From JADLHS01 sp964561105 (GTDB lineage Bacteria > Verrucomicrobiota > Verrucomicrobiia > Limisphaerales > JADLHS01), in the NCBI GenBank assembly GCA_964561105.1, contig CAZLOH010000007.1, forward strand, positions 1-64,000: a stretch of DNA of 64,000 nt, in the 5' to 3' direction. Position numbers and translations under genes: made by a program. Below the pieces are notes generated by a model. It was not told the DNA's origin, did no database searches, and worked only from the letters and a program-made list of their open reading frames with translations. Shown piece by piece: positions 16,163-27,499 of the stretch (the stretch's first letter is position 1; each line of letters opens with the position of its first letter).

Positions 16163-17414
16163 AGCGCTGCTCCGAAAGGAAATCGGCCTCGACGCCGCGT
16201 CCATCGGTTCGTCGCTCATCGAACGGACCGTCCGGCTGCGCATGCAAAAGCACGGGCTGAAAAGAATCGAAGCCTACCGCGACCACCTCGCGTCCTCGCC
16301 CGAAGAACTCCGGGAGTTGATCGAGGCGGTCGTGGTCACCGAAACCTGGTTTTTCCGCGACCGTGAACCGTTCCTCGCCTTCACGCAACTGACCGTCAAT
16401 GGCTGGCTGCCGCGTCACGCCCAAGGCGGGGTGCGCGTATTGAGCGTTCCCTGCTCCTCCGGCGAAGAGCCGTACTCGCTGGCCATGGCGTTGCTCGATG
16501 CCGGTCTGTCCGACACGCGGTTCGCAATTGATGCGGTGGATATTTCAGCCAACGCCCTCGCTCGGGCCGAGCGCGCCGTCTATGGAAAAAACTCCTTCCG
16601 CGGTCGGGACCTCGCCTTCCGGGATCGCTTTTTCCAATCCACCCCGACCGGCTATGCCTTGCATCCAACCGTCCGCCGCGCGGTGCGCTTTCGACGAGAC
16701 AACATTCTCGATGCTGGTTTCCTGGCCGGCAGCGCACCGTACGATTTTATTTTCTGCCGCAACCTGCTGATCTATTTCGACCGCGCAACGCAGCTCGCCA
16801 CCCTCAGCAAACTTCGCCGTCTTCTGGCCGACGACGGCGTATTGTTCGTCGGCCCGGCGGAAATGCCACTCGCCACGGAAGGTGGTTTTACCAGCGCCAA
16901 TCTTCCGTTGGCCTTTGCCTGTCGCAAAAATGGCGGCGACACCATGCCGGCTGCGGCCCGCAAGAACGTGCATCCCTTCGCAACGGAAACAAACGGGAGT
17001 CATGGCGCGGCAGCACGCGGCAAGAATATGGTTTTATCGGCTGCGCCTTCTCCGTCCACAGCGGCGCCCGCACGGCCCCGCGTACCCATGATCGCCGCTC
17101 CGGACACGGCGGCCTCGGCGTTGGAACTAGCCCGCCACCATGCTGACACCGGGCGACTGGCCGAGGCCGTGGCCGTTTGCGAAGCGCATCTCGCCCAGAC
17201 CGGCCCTTCGGCTGAAGCCTATTATCTGCTCGGCCTGGTCAAGGATGCGAGCGACGATCCGGCGGCGATCAATTATTACCGCAAAGCCCTGTATCTCGAA
17301 CCGAACCATTACGAGACGCTGATCCACCTCGCCCTTTGGCTGGAAAAATCCGGCGACCCGAACAGCGCCCGCCCCTATCGGCGGCGTGCCGAACGCGCCC
17401 AACCATTGAAGTGA
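16149..17414 (+). CDS. CheR methyltransferase with C-terminal TPR (WspC-like)
   Basis: A 421-aa enzyme that methylates receptor glutamates. The CheR N-terminal helical domain (1-75) contains LIEAVVVTETWFFRD. The SAM-binding domain follows, with VLSVPCSSGEEPYSLAMALLD and the typical FIFCRNLLIYFD. A proline/alanine-rich linker (about 265-315) leads to TPR helices (about 320-415: AVAVCEAHLAQTGPSAEAYYLLGLVKDA). The CheR-TPR fusion is the WspC architecture; the TPR helps locate the enzyme on the receptor array. It overlaps the CheW gene and is followed 13 bases later by the second CheW. Confidence 0.93.
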   Translation: MHRIEALLRKEIGLDAASIGSSLIERTVRLRMQKHGLKRIEAYRDHLASSPEELRELIEAVVVTETWFFRDREPFLAFTQLTVNGWLPRHAQGGVRVLSVPCSSGEEPYSLAMALLDAGLSDTRFAIDAVDISANALARAERAVYGKNSFRGRDLAFRDRFFQSTPTGYALHPTVRRAVRFRRDNILDAGFLAGSAPYDFIFCRNLLIYFDRATQLATLSKLRRLLADDGVLFVGPAEMPLATEGGFTSANLPLAFACRKNGGDTMPAAARKNVHPFATETNGSHGAAARGKNMVLSAAPSPSTAAPARPRVPMIAAPDTAASALELARHHADTGRLAEAVAVCEAHLAQTGPSAEAYYLLGLVKDASDDPAAINYYRKALYLEPNHYETLIHLALWLEKSGDPNSARPYRRRAERAQPLK

Positions 17415-17427
17415 GAACTTGGCCGCA

Positions 17428-18369
17428 ATGAAAGTTGTTCGACCATCCACCGAGGTCAGGCTCGAGTCCACCGTCCACGTCGAGGGCCCGGGGCTCCAGC
17501 CGGCAGACTCCGATCATCCCGCCGGCTGCTGGAGCACGATCGGCGTGGAGGGCAACCACACCTGTCCGGAACTGCTGCGCCACATTCATTGCCACAACTG
17601 CCCGGTCTTTTCCGCCGCCGCCACCCAGTTCCTCGACCGACCCGGCCCGCCGGAATATCGTCGCGAGTGGACGGCACATTTCGCCCGCGAAACCAAACTG
17701 GCGGCGCCGCCCAAAACCTCGGCGGTGATTTTCCGGATCGGTCCTGAGTGGCTGGCCCTGCCGACACAAGCCTTCCAAGAAGTCGCCGAAGGCCTTCGGA
17801 CCAAGACCTACGGCCCCGACGCCGGGCTCCGGACCCGCGATCCGGGATCCTCCACAACTGGTTTCAAACTCCACACTCTGCCGCATCGGCGCAACGGCCT
17901 GGTGCTTGGACTGGTCAACGTGCGCGGCGAACTCCTCCTCTGCGCCTCGCTCGGTCGGCTGCTCGGCCTGGAGGTCGGCGCTGAGTCCACCGTCCGCAGC
18001 CCACAAGCAAGTGTCAGCCCAGCCGGCAACCCGGCGCGACAAAGCGTGGAGACACAAAGCCCCGGACCCGGGACTCCGGCTGCGGGACGATTGCGTTTCG
18101 ATCGTTTGCTGGTGGCGGACTGGGACGGACAGCGCTTCGCCTTTCCCGTGGATGAGGTTCACGGAGTGCATCGTTTTCATTCCGAAGATTTGCACGAACC
18201 TCCGGCCACGGTCGCCACCCGCTCCGCCGGTGGTCCGCGCCACTCACAGGGGGTTTTCCCCTGGCGGCAGTTCAGTGTCGGTTTCCTTGATCCCGATTCC
18301 CTGTTCGCTTCGCTGAGTGAAAACCTTAACGTCGCGCCCCGCGAATTGCCCAACCCCGCCCCGCGATGA
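17428..18369 (+). CDS. CheW-domain protein with cysteine-rich N-terminus (WspD-like)
   Basis: A 313-aa protein. The first 90 residues hold a conserved cysteine/histidine block, CWSTIGVEGNHTCPELLRHIHC followed by HNCPVF, then a WspD-like segment (LDRPGPPEYRREWT). A CheW domain follows (about 95-300: VIFRIGPEWLALPTQAFQEVAEG). The Cys/His block could bind a metal or cofactor and is what sets WspD apart from ordinary CheW. Its role is not established. The ATG at 17428 is preferred over a TTG three codons upstream. The stop overlaps the cheA start (ATGA). Confidence 0.88.
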   Translation: MKVVRPSTEVRLESTVHVEGPGLQPADSDHPAGCWSTIGVEGNHTCPELLRHIHCHNCPVFSAAATQFLDRPGPPEYRREWTAHFARETKLAAPPKTSAVIFRIGPEWLALPTQAFQEVAEGLRTKTYGPDAGLRTRDPGSSTTGFKLHTLPHRRNGLVLGLVNVRGELLLCASLGRLLGLEVGAESTVRSPQASVSPAGNPARQSVETQSPGPGTPAAGRLRFDRLLVADWDGQRFAFPVDEVHGVHRFHSEDLHEPPATVATRSAGGPRHSQGVFPWRQFSVGFLDPDSLFASLSENLNVAPRELPNPAPR

Positions 18370-20675
18370 AACGCCGCGTCACTCCGAAGCCGCAGGATCC
18401 AGGCAGCTTGTCCATGCCGGAGCTCTTTCGCGTGGAAGCCCAGAACCAGACCGCGATCCTCACGAAAGGTCTGCTCGAACTGGAACGCGCCCCGGCCTCG
18501 GCGGAACAACTGGAAATCCTGATGCGCGCCGCCCATTCGCTCAAAGGGGCGGCGCGCATTGTCAACCTCGCCGCCGTCGTCGAAGTGGCCCACGCGATGG
18601 AAGATTGCTTTGTCGCAGCCCAACAAGGTCGCCTGAACCTGGGCCGGCAGCACATTGACAGTCTCCTGCGTGGAGTGGACTGGCTCACGGAAATCTCCAG
18701 CACGGTGTCACCGACAGGGGGTGAAGGATCAAGTTCTGACGCCGCGACGTATGCGGCGGGCGAATCTCCACGCCGCGCGGAGCTTGCGGCGTGGCTCAAC
18801 GGGCTGCGACAGCTTATCAACGTCAGCCCGGATCCTGAGCTGCCAGGCCCGCCGTCCATCGCACCAAATCTCGCACCTGAAATCTCACGTCGGGACGCGG
18901 CACTTCGGACAGTGGAGGTGGAACAGAAACATTCCGAAGTCCGGCTCACGGCGGAGAATCTCAACCGTCTGCTCGCGCTCGCCGGCGAATCACTCGTCGA
19001 ATCCCGCTGGTTGCGCCCCTTCGCGGAATCCCTCCAACGACTCAAACGGATGCAATCGGACTTGGAGCGCACACTCGACGACTTGCGCCAGTCGGCTGAC
19101 CTGGAAAACCTGCCCGCGCTGACGCGCGTCCGATTCAGCGAACTTTTCCAGCAGGCGAGCGAGGGACGTAATTTTTTGAACGACCGGCTGGAGGAACTGG
19201 ATTTGTACGATCGCCGGGCGGCCAACCTGTCGAACCGGCTTTACCTGGAAGTGCTGCGAACCCGGATGCGGCCGTTTAGCGACGGCGTGCAACGATTTCC
19301 GCGCATGGTGCGCGACCTGGCCCGCACGCTGGGCAAGCAGGTGCGCCTGGAGATTGTGGGCGAGACGACGCAGGTGGACCGCGACATTCTCGACCGACTG
19401 GAAGCTCCGCTCGCCCATTTGCTGCGCAACGCGGTGGATCACGGTTGTGAAACGCCCGACGAACGCGAGCGGCAGGGAAAGCCGCCCGAAGGCGTCATCC
19501 GCTTGGAAGCCCGGCACAGCGCCGGGATGTTGCAGGTGGTGGTGGCGGACGACGGCGCCGGGCTGGAGCCAAGCCGGGTCCGGCGGGCCGTCGTGGATCG
19601 CGAGTTAACCACTCCGGCCATCGTGGACAAACTGAACGAGAGCGAGCTGCTGCAATTTCTATTTCTGCCGGGATTCACCCTCAAAGGCACAGTCACGGAA
19701 ATTTCCGGTCGCGGCGTTGGACTGGACGTGGTGCAGGACATGGTCCGCAGCGTCCGCGGTACAGTGCGCGTGACGACTCAACCCGGACGTGGGATGCGCT
19801 TCCAACTGCAACTGCCGCTGACGTTGTCCGTGTTGCGCACGCTGCTGGTCGAAGTCGGCGGCGAGCCATACGCGTTTCCGCTCGCGCAGATTTCCAGCAC
19901 CCTCAAGCTGGCGCAGGACCGGATCGAAACCCTCGAAGGCCGGCCGCATTTTCGGGCTGGAGATCAACACGTCGGACTGCTGGCCGCGCATCAGGTGTTC
20001 GACTGCCCGGGCGGGCGCCGGACGGAACCGGAGTTGCCCATCGTCGTCCTCGGAGAACGCAACCAACGCTACGGTTTGTTGGTGGACCGTTTCCTGGGTG
20101 AACGGGAACTCGTGGTGCAACCGCTCGACCCGCGACTCGGCAAGGTCAAGGACATCAGCGCGGCAGCCCTGATGGAAGACGGTGCGCCCGTGCTCATCGT
20201 GGACGTGGATGACCTGATCCGCTCCATCGAAAAATTGGTCACCGCCGGCGAACTGGCCGGAGTGGGGCGCAGCGCACTGGAAGCCGGACAGCGCCGGCGC
20301 AAACGTGTGCTGGTGGTGGACGATTCGCTCACCGTGCGCGAGCTTGAGCGCAAACTGCTGGCGGGCGCCGGTTATCTCACCGACGTGGCGGTGGACGGCA
20401 TGGACGCCTGGAACGCCGTGCGCGCCGGCAGCTATGATCTGGTGATCACCGACGTGGACATGCCGCGAATGGATGGAATCGAGTTGGCCGCGCTGATCAA
20501 ACAGGACGCGCAGTTCAAATCGGTGCCGGTGATGATCGTCTCCTACAAAGACCGGGAAGCCGACCGGCTGCGCGGGCTGGAGGCCGGAGCGGATTATTAT
20601 TTGACGAAAGGCAGCTTTCACGATGAAACCCTCCTCGAAGCGGTGCGCGACTTGATCGGTGAACCTGGCCTATGA
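18366..20675 (+). CDS. CheA histidine kinase with C-terminal receiver (WspE-like)
   Basis: A 769-aa hybrid kinase, the hub of the pathway. The HPt domain carries the phosphorylated histidine H57 (AAHSLKGAARIV). A dimerisation/P3 region follows, then the ATPase domain (LLRNAVDHGCETPDER as N box; ISGRGVGLDVVQDMVRS as G box). A CheW-like domain comes next (PLTLSVLRTLLVEVGGEPYAFPL), then a receiver (RVLVVDDSLTVRE, acceptor D in VITDVDMPRMDG). There is no separate P2 CheY-docking domain evident. The order HPt-ATPase-CheW-REC equals WspE. It overlaps its neighbours by 4 bases on both sides. Confidence 0.95.
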   Translation: MKRRVTPKPQDPGSLSMPELFRVEAQNQTAILTKGLLELERAPASAEQLEILMRAAHSLKGAARIVNLAAVVEVAHAMEDCFVAAQQGRLNLGRQHIDSLLRGVDWLTEISSTVSPTGGEGSSSDAATYAAGESPRRAELAAWLNGLRQLINVSPDPELPGPPSIAPNLAPEISRRDAALRTVEVEQKHSEVRLTAENLNRLLALAGESLVESRWLRPFAESLQRLKRMQSDLERTLDDLRQSADLENLPALTRVRFSELFQQASEGRNFLNDRLEELDLYDRRAANLSNRLYLEVLRTRMRPFSDGVQRFPRMVRDLARTLGKQVRLEIVGETTQVDRDILDRLEAPLAHLLRNAVDHGCETPDERERQGKPPEGVIRLEARHSAGMLQVVVADDGAGLEPSRVRRAVVDRELTTPAIVDKLNESELLQFLFLPGFTLKGTVTEISGRGVGLDVVQDMVRSVRGTVRVTTQPGRGMRFQLQLPLTLSVLRTLLVEVGGEPYAFPLAQISSTLKLAQDRIETLEGRPHFRAGDQHVGLLAAHQVFDCPGGRRTEPELPIVVLGERNQRYGLLVDRFLGERELVVQPLDPRLGKVKDISAAALMEDGAPVLIVDVDDLIRSIEKLVTAGELAGVGRSALEAGQRRRKRVLVVDDSLTVRELERKLLAGAGYLTDVAVDGMDAWNAVRAGSYDLVITDVDMPRMDGIELAALIKQDAQFKSVPVMIVSYKDREADRLRGLEAGADYYLTKGSFHDETLLEAVRDLIGEPGL

Positions 20676-21712
20676 GAATCGCCATCGTCAACGATGTGCT
20701 CCTCGCGGTCGAAGCATTGCGCCGGACCATCGTCCGCGCGGGCCAGCATGAAATCGCCTGGATTGCGCACGACGGCGCGGAAGCCGTCGCCCGCTGCCGG
20801 CGCGACCGGCCGGACTTGATCCTGATGGACCTGTTCATGCCACGGATGGATGGTGTGGAGGCCACGCGCCGGATCATGGTCGAAACGCCGTGCGCCATCG
20901 TCGTCGCCACGGCTCAGGTGGGCGACCACACGGGTAAAGTTTTTGAAGCCATGGGCGCCGGCGCGCTGGACGCCGTGGGCATCCCGGCGTTCACCGATGC
21001 GGATTCACCGGCGGGCGCGAAAGAGTTGCTCGCCAAGATCGCCACCATCAACCGCATCGTCGGCAAGCCCGCCGCAAAAAAACCGGCCACCAACATTGCG
21101 AGCACGGCCGCGCATCCGGCGTCGGAGCGGCGGCCCTGTTTGGTGGCAATTGGGTCTTCCGCCGGCGGGCCCGCGGCATTGACCACGCTGCTGGCGGGTC
21201 TGCCCGCTGATTTTCCCGCCGCGGTCGTGATCATTCAACATGTGGACGAGCAATTCACGGAAGGTTTGACGGCGTGGTTCGCCACGCACACGAAACTGAA
21301 AGTGGGCATCGCCAAACCGGGCGATCAACTCAGGCCCGGCGTGGTGTATCTGGCGGGACGCGATCGGCATTTGATTTTGACCGAGGCAAATCAGCTGGAT
21401 TACGTGGCACAACCGGCGGATTCCTCGTATTGCCCTTCGGTGGATGTATTTTTCAAAAGCCTGGCGCGACACTGGCCTGGTCGAGCCATCGGCGTGCTGC
21501 TGACCGGCATGGGGCGCGATGGGGCGGAAGGCTTGAAAGCCTTGCGTGAGGCCGGGCATCACACCATCGCCCAGGATAAACGAACCAGCGCCGTCTATGG
21601 CATGCCCAAGGCGGCAATGGAACTGGATGCGGCCAGTGAGATTTTGGCCTTGGACAAGATCGCACCGCGACTCGTCAGTCAGGTTCTACTGCCCGGCGCC
21701 AAACACGCATGA
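20672..21712 (+). CDS. cheB: CheB-type receptor methylesterase (WspF-like)
   Basis: A 346-aa protein: receiver domain (1-125, acceptor Asp in DLILMDLFMPRMDGV), a linker, then the CheB esterase domain (from about residue 150). The esterase has the nucleophile serine in IGSSAGGPAAL, the histidine in IIQHVDEQFTEGL, and the aspartate loop LLTGMGRDGAEGLKALREAG. It demethylates receptor glutamates and in Wsp systems is the adaptation brake whose loss leaves the pathway on. It starts inside the cheA stop (ATGA). Confidence 0.95.
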   Translation: MRIAIVNDVLLAVEALRRTIVRAGQHEIAWIAHDGAEAVARCRRDRPDLILMDLFMPRMDGVEATRRIMVETPCAIVVATAQVGDHTGKVFEAMGAGALDAVGIPAFTDADSPAGAKELLAKIATINRIVGKPAAKKPATNIASTAAHPASERRPCLVAIGSSAGGPAALTTLLAGLPADFPAAVVIIQHVDEQFTEGLTAWFATHTKLKVGIAKPGDQLRPGVVYLAGRDRHLILTEANQLDYVAQPADSSYCPSVDVFFKSLARHWPGRAIGVLLTGMGRDGAEGLKALREAGHHTIAQDKRTSAVYGMPKAAMELDAASEILALDKIAPRLVSQVLLPGAKHA

Positions 21713-21723
21713 CGTGGTAGTAG

Positions 21724-21851
21724 CACGGAGCGCGACTGTGCTGAAAGTCAGTCGCAGCAGCGTCGCCTGAAACAGTGATGTGAGTAATTCGACCAGCTTC
21801 CTCTTGGCTATGTTGCTACGACTGGTCTGCGATACAGCCGCGCAGCTTCCG
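21724..21851. repeat. long imperfect inverted repeat in cheB-kinase spacer
   Basis: The left arm (CACGGAGCGCGACTGTGCTG through CAGTCGCAGCAGCG, 21724-21762) pairs with the right arm (21811-21851, TGTTGCTACGACTGGTCTGC through CGCAGCTTCCG), with a few mismatches and a small internal loop. Its 128-bp size and non-coding content match a small palindromic mobile element. It separates the last gene of the chemosensory operon from the six before it and may alter expression of that gene. Confidence 0.65.
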
Positions 21852-21933
21852 GTTCGGGGGCAGTGTCAAGCTGCGGCCGGAGTCAGGTGACTTTGCGCTT
21901 TGGACTTCCGGTGTTTGGCTTTAGACTGCCGAC

Positions 21934-24636
<2,703 letters not shown>

Positions 24637-24702
24637 AGGCCGGAGCTGGACGGCGACTCATTCCGAATTGGCGGCGAGCTGTTCGCTGAGTATCCTCGGC
24701 GC

Positions 24703-25701
24703 ATGTTGATCCGCCCCCGACATCTCTCTCCCGGCGATACGCTCGGTATCATCGCTCCGGCCAGCGCTCCGCCCGATCCCCAAGCCACGGATCGCGGCGT
24801 CGCCGCGCTGGAACGGTTGGGGTTCCGCGTGAAGCTGGCGCCGAACGCCCGGAAACGACTCGGCTACCTTGCCGGGAACGACCGCGATCGGGCGCGCGAT
24901 GTGATGGGGATGTTTACCGACCGCAAGGTGAACGCCATACTTTGCGTGCGCGGGGGCTACGGCACGGCCCGGTTGTTGTCCCGCCTCGACTACGACGTGA
25001 TCCGCGCGCACCCCAAAATCTTCGTCGGTTACAGCGACATCACGGCCTTGCATTGCGCTTTTCTGACGAAAGCGAATTTGATTTCGTTTCACGGGCCGAT
25101 GTTGAACTCGGATTTTGCCAAGGCCGACCGGCCCGACTTCACGCTGCAAAGTTTTCTGCGGACGCTGGAATCACCGGACGCCCAACAACCGAAGCACGGA
25201 CTCACGGCCAAGCCTGGCGCTCCCTTCCCGCGCGGCATCTCGATTGGTTATCGGAAACGAACGATCACGGTACTCCGACGGGGTGTTGCGGAAGGCCGGC
25301 TCATCGGCGGGAATCTGGCGCTGCTTTGCACGACAATCGGGACTCCGTGGCAGCCCTCGTTTCGGAAATGTATTCTATTCTTCGAGGACGTGGGCGAGTC
25401 GCCGTATCGGTTCGATCGGATGCTGACGTATCTGCTGAATTGCGGCCTGCTTCAACAGGTCGCCGGCATCGCGATTGGATTGAACCACAACTGCGACGAC
25501 CCGCGCGCCAAGTCGGCAGGTGAGTATCGCCAGACGCTGACCGACGTGTTGTTGGAACGGTTGCGGCCACTGAATGTTCCGATCGTGGCTGGGCTGCCAT
25601 TCGGGCATACGCCACATAACGCAACCCTGCCCGTCGGCGGGCGGGCCAGATTGGATGCGGCAGCCGGTGAATTGTTCCTCACCGAACCGGCGGTCAGTTG
25701 A
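24703..25701 (+). CDS. LD-carboxypeptidase (peptidase S66 family)
   Basis: A 332-aa enzyme of the LdcA/MccF family. LdcA cleaves the terminal D-alanine from muropeptide tetrapeptides in peptidoglycan recycling; MccF relatives detoxify microcin C, so the exact substrate is open. The catalytic triad is visible: S111 (VGYSDITALHC), E228 (LFFEDVGESPYRFDRML) and H302 (LPFGHTPHNATLPVG). The N-terminal GDTLGIIAPASAP is the family signature. No signal peptide, in keeping with a cytoplasmic recycling enzyme. It lies alone after the chemosensory operon. Confidence 0.93.
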   Translation: MLIRPRHLSPGDTLGIIAPASAPPDPQATDRGVAALERLGFRVKLAPNARKRLGYLAGNDRDRARDVMGMFTDRKVNAILCVRGGYGTARLLSRLDYDVIRAHPKIFVGYSDITALHCAFLTKANLISFHGPMLNSDFAKADRPDFTLQSFLRTLESPDAQQPKHGLTAKPGAPFPRGISIGYRKRTITVLRRGVAEGRLIGGNLALLCTTIGTPWQPSFRKCILFFEDVGESPYRFDRMLTYLLNCGLLQQVAGIAIGLNHNCDDPRAKSAGEYRQTLTDVLLERLRPLNVPIVAGLPFGHTPHNATLPVGGRARLDAAAGELFLTEPAVS

Positions 25702-25952
25702 ATAGGAAGTCCAAAGACTGGAGTCCAATGTCTCGACGCATGACTCATGAACTTGAATTTACCCCCGACTGCGGCGTGAAAGTTGCGTTAGTTTTAAGGA
25801 TTCGGATTCAGCCATTCTCTTTGGGCGAGGAACAATTTGCCCGGAGGTGATGAAAAATGGTTGTGACGACTTGACACAATCGCGTAACATGGTGGAGTTT
25901 AAGCGGCAATAATCATAAACGGCTCATTCGCCGACGTGGGTTAATTTTGGTG

Positions 25953-26819
25953 ATGGACAACGACAAGTTACAACCGCAACGATTCGAGTTGAAGTATCTG
26001 GTAACAGAGGAGGTCGCTCTCGCGATGCGTGACTTTGTGCAGGGGTATCTCGTGCCCGACGAGTTTGCGGCCAAGAGCGCCAATTATTCCTACCCGAACC
26101 ACAGCCTGTATCTGGATTCCGACGACTTGCAGTTGTATTGGGACGTCATCAACGGCAACAAGAACCGGCACAAGCTGCGCCTGCGCTACTATGACGACAA
26201 CCCAGCCGCCCCGGTCTTTTTTGAAATCAAACGCCGGTCAGACAACGCGATTTTGAAAGAGCGTGGCGCGGTGCGGCGTGAAGCGGTAGCCACCCTGCTC
26301 GCCGGCCAGCTCCCGGATCCGAGCCACCTGGTCAAGAATCATCCCAAACAGTTCTCGGCGCTGCAAAACTTCTGCTTTTTGATGCATGAGAGCGGGGCCA
26401 AACCCAAGACCCACGTCTATTACCAGCGCGAAGCCTGGATGAGCGCCCAGGACAATTCCGTGCGGGTCACGTTTGACCGGCACGTGTGCAGTGTGTCCCA
26501 CCCCGAACCCGTGATCACCACCCGCATGGAAAATCCCGTGATGCCGTGGGGGTCGCTGGTCATCCTCGAGTTGAAATTCACCACCCGCTTCCCCAACTGG
26601 TTTTTTGAAATGGTGCGCCTGTTCAATGCGATGCAGTGCGGCGTAGCCAAGTATGCCGAAGGCGTGGCCCAACTCGGCGAGGAACGGCTCAACCCGCTGT
26701 TTCACCTTCCTGAACACGCCGACCGGGTGGAGAAATTTCTCCGCGAACATCGCCAACCGCACGGCAGCGCCACTCTGAATCCCGTCGAAAAGACCAAACT
26801 GGCATGGACGACCTCCTAA
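25953..26819 (+). CDS. VTC-domain protein (polyphosphate polymerase-like)
   Basis: A 288-aa soluble protein with a VTC/CYTH-type tunnel domain: QRFELKYLVTEE at the start, HKLRLRYYDDNPAAPVFFEIKRR carrying the basic residues that coordinate phosphate, and LILEL-F beta strand signatures near the end. In yeast the VTC4 catalytic domain makes polyphosphate from ATP; many bacterial homologues beside DUF4956 and CotH genes are annotated as polyphosphate polymerases, mostly without direct proof. The ATG at 25953 is chosen over a TTG two codons earlier. It overlaps the DUF4956 gene by 16 bases. Confidence 0.85.
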   Translation: MDNDKLQPQRFELKYLVTEEVALAMRDFVQGYLVPDEFAAKSANYSYPNHSLYLDSDDLQLYWDVINGNKNRHKLRLRYYDDNPAAPVFFEIKRRSDNAILKERGAVRREAVATLLAGQLPDPSHLVKNHPKQFSALQNFCFLMHESGAKPKTHVYYQREAWMSAQDNSVRVTFDRHVCSVSHPEPVITTRMENPVMPWGSLVILELKFTTRFPNWFFEMVRLFNAMQCGVAKYAEGVAQLGEERLNPLFHLPEHADRVEKFLREHRQPHGSATLNPVEKTKLAWTTS

Positions 26820-27499
26820 GCTCATTTTTCAGCGCGGACTATTCCGCCCAACCAGTCAACATTCCGGCCTTGTTGCTGGGATTGTGCCTGGCCTTTTTGG
26901 GCGGCATGGCCATTTCCGTCACCTACATGGTCACGCATCGCGGACTCTCGTATTCCCGCGCGTTCGTCAACGCCCTGGTCATCATTCCCATGGTGGTCAC
27001 CGTGGTGATGATGGTCCTGAACAACAACCTCGTCACCGCCTTCGGCTTGATGGCCGTCTTCGCCATCGTGCGCTTCCGCAATGTGCTGCGGGACACGCTC
27101 GATACGAGTTATGTCCTCTGCGTGCTCGTTGTGGGCATGGCCTGCGGGACCCAGCGCTTCTCGCTCGCGGTCATCGCCACCGCCACGCTGATCGCGGTCA
27201 TGTTCTTCCTTTGGTACACCGCCTTCGGCAGCCGGCATCGTTATGATGTCATCGTCAATCTACACTGGGCTCGTCCGCTGGCCGAACTGGGTTTCATGAG
27301 CCGTGTCTTGCAACGCCATAGTCGCACGTTGCACTGCGCCAGCCAGCGTTCGAGCGAAGTGGACGCCGGCACGGATCTTTCCTATCGCCTGTTGTTGCGC
27401 GACCCGGAACGCACGGACGACCTGTTGAATGAGTTGCGCGCCGTCGCCGGTGTCACACGCGTTACCAGTTTGAAAGCCCAGGAGGAATCTGAGTTATGA
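26804..27499 (+). CDS. DUF4956 membrane protein
   Basis: A 231-aa protein with four to five transmembrane helices in residues 20-145 (LLLGLCLAFLGGMAISVTYMV; ALVIIPMVVTVVMMVL; VAFAI-type segment with FAIVRFRNVLRDTLDTSY) and a cytosolic C-terminal domain. The FRNVLRDTLDT motif is characteristic of DUF4956, which almost always neighbours VTC-domain genes and is thought to be the membrane partner of that enzyme. It overlaps the VTC gene by 16 bases and the HlyD gene by 4, so the three form one translationally coupled unit. Confidence 0.85.
   Translation: MDDLLSSFFSADYSAQPVNIPALLLGLCLAFLGGMAISVTYMVTHRGLSYSRAFVNALVIIPMVVTVVMMVLNNNLVTAFGLMAVFAIVRFRNVLRDTLDTSYVLCVLVVGMACGTQRFSLAVIATATLIAVMFFLWYTAFGSRHRYDVIVNLHWARPLAELGFMSRVLQRHSRTLHCASQRSSEVDAGTDLSYRLLLRDPERTDDLLNELRAVAGVTRVTSLKAQEESEL

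Noticed and set aside
25871..25876. TTGACA as a -35 box for the VTC operon
   Set aside because: No TATAAT-like hexamer lies 16-18 bases downstream; the hexamer alone is weak evidence.
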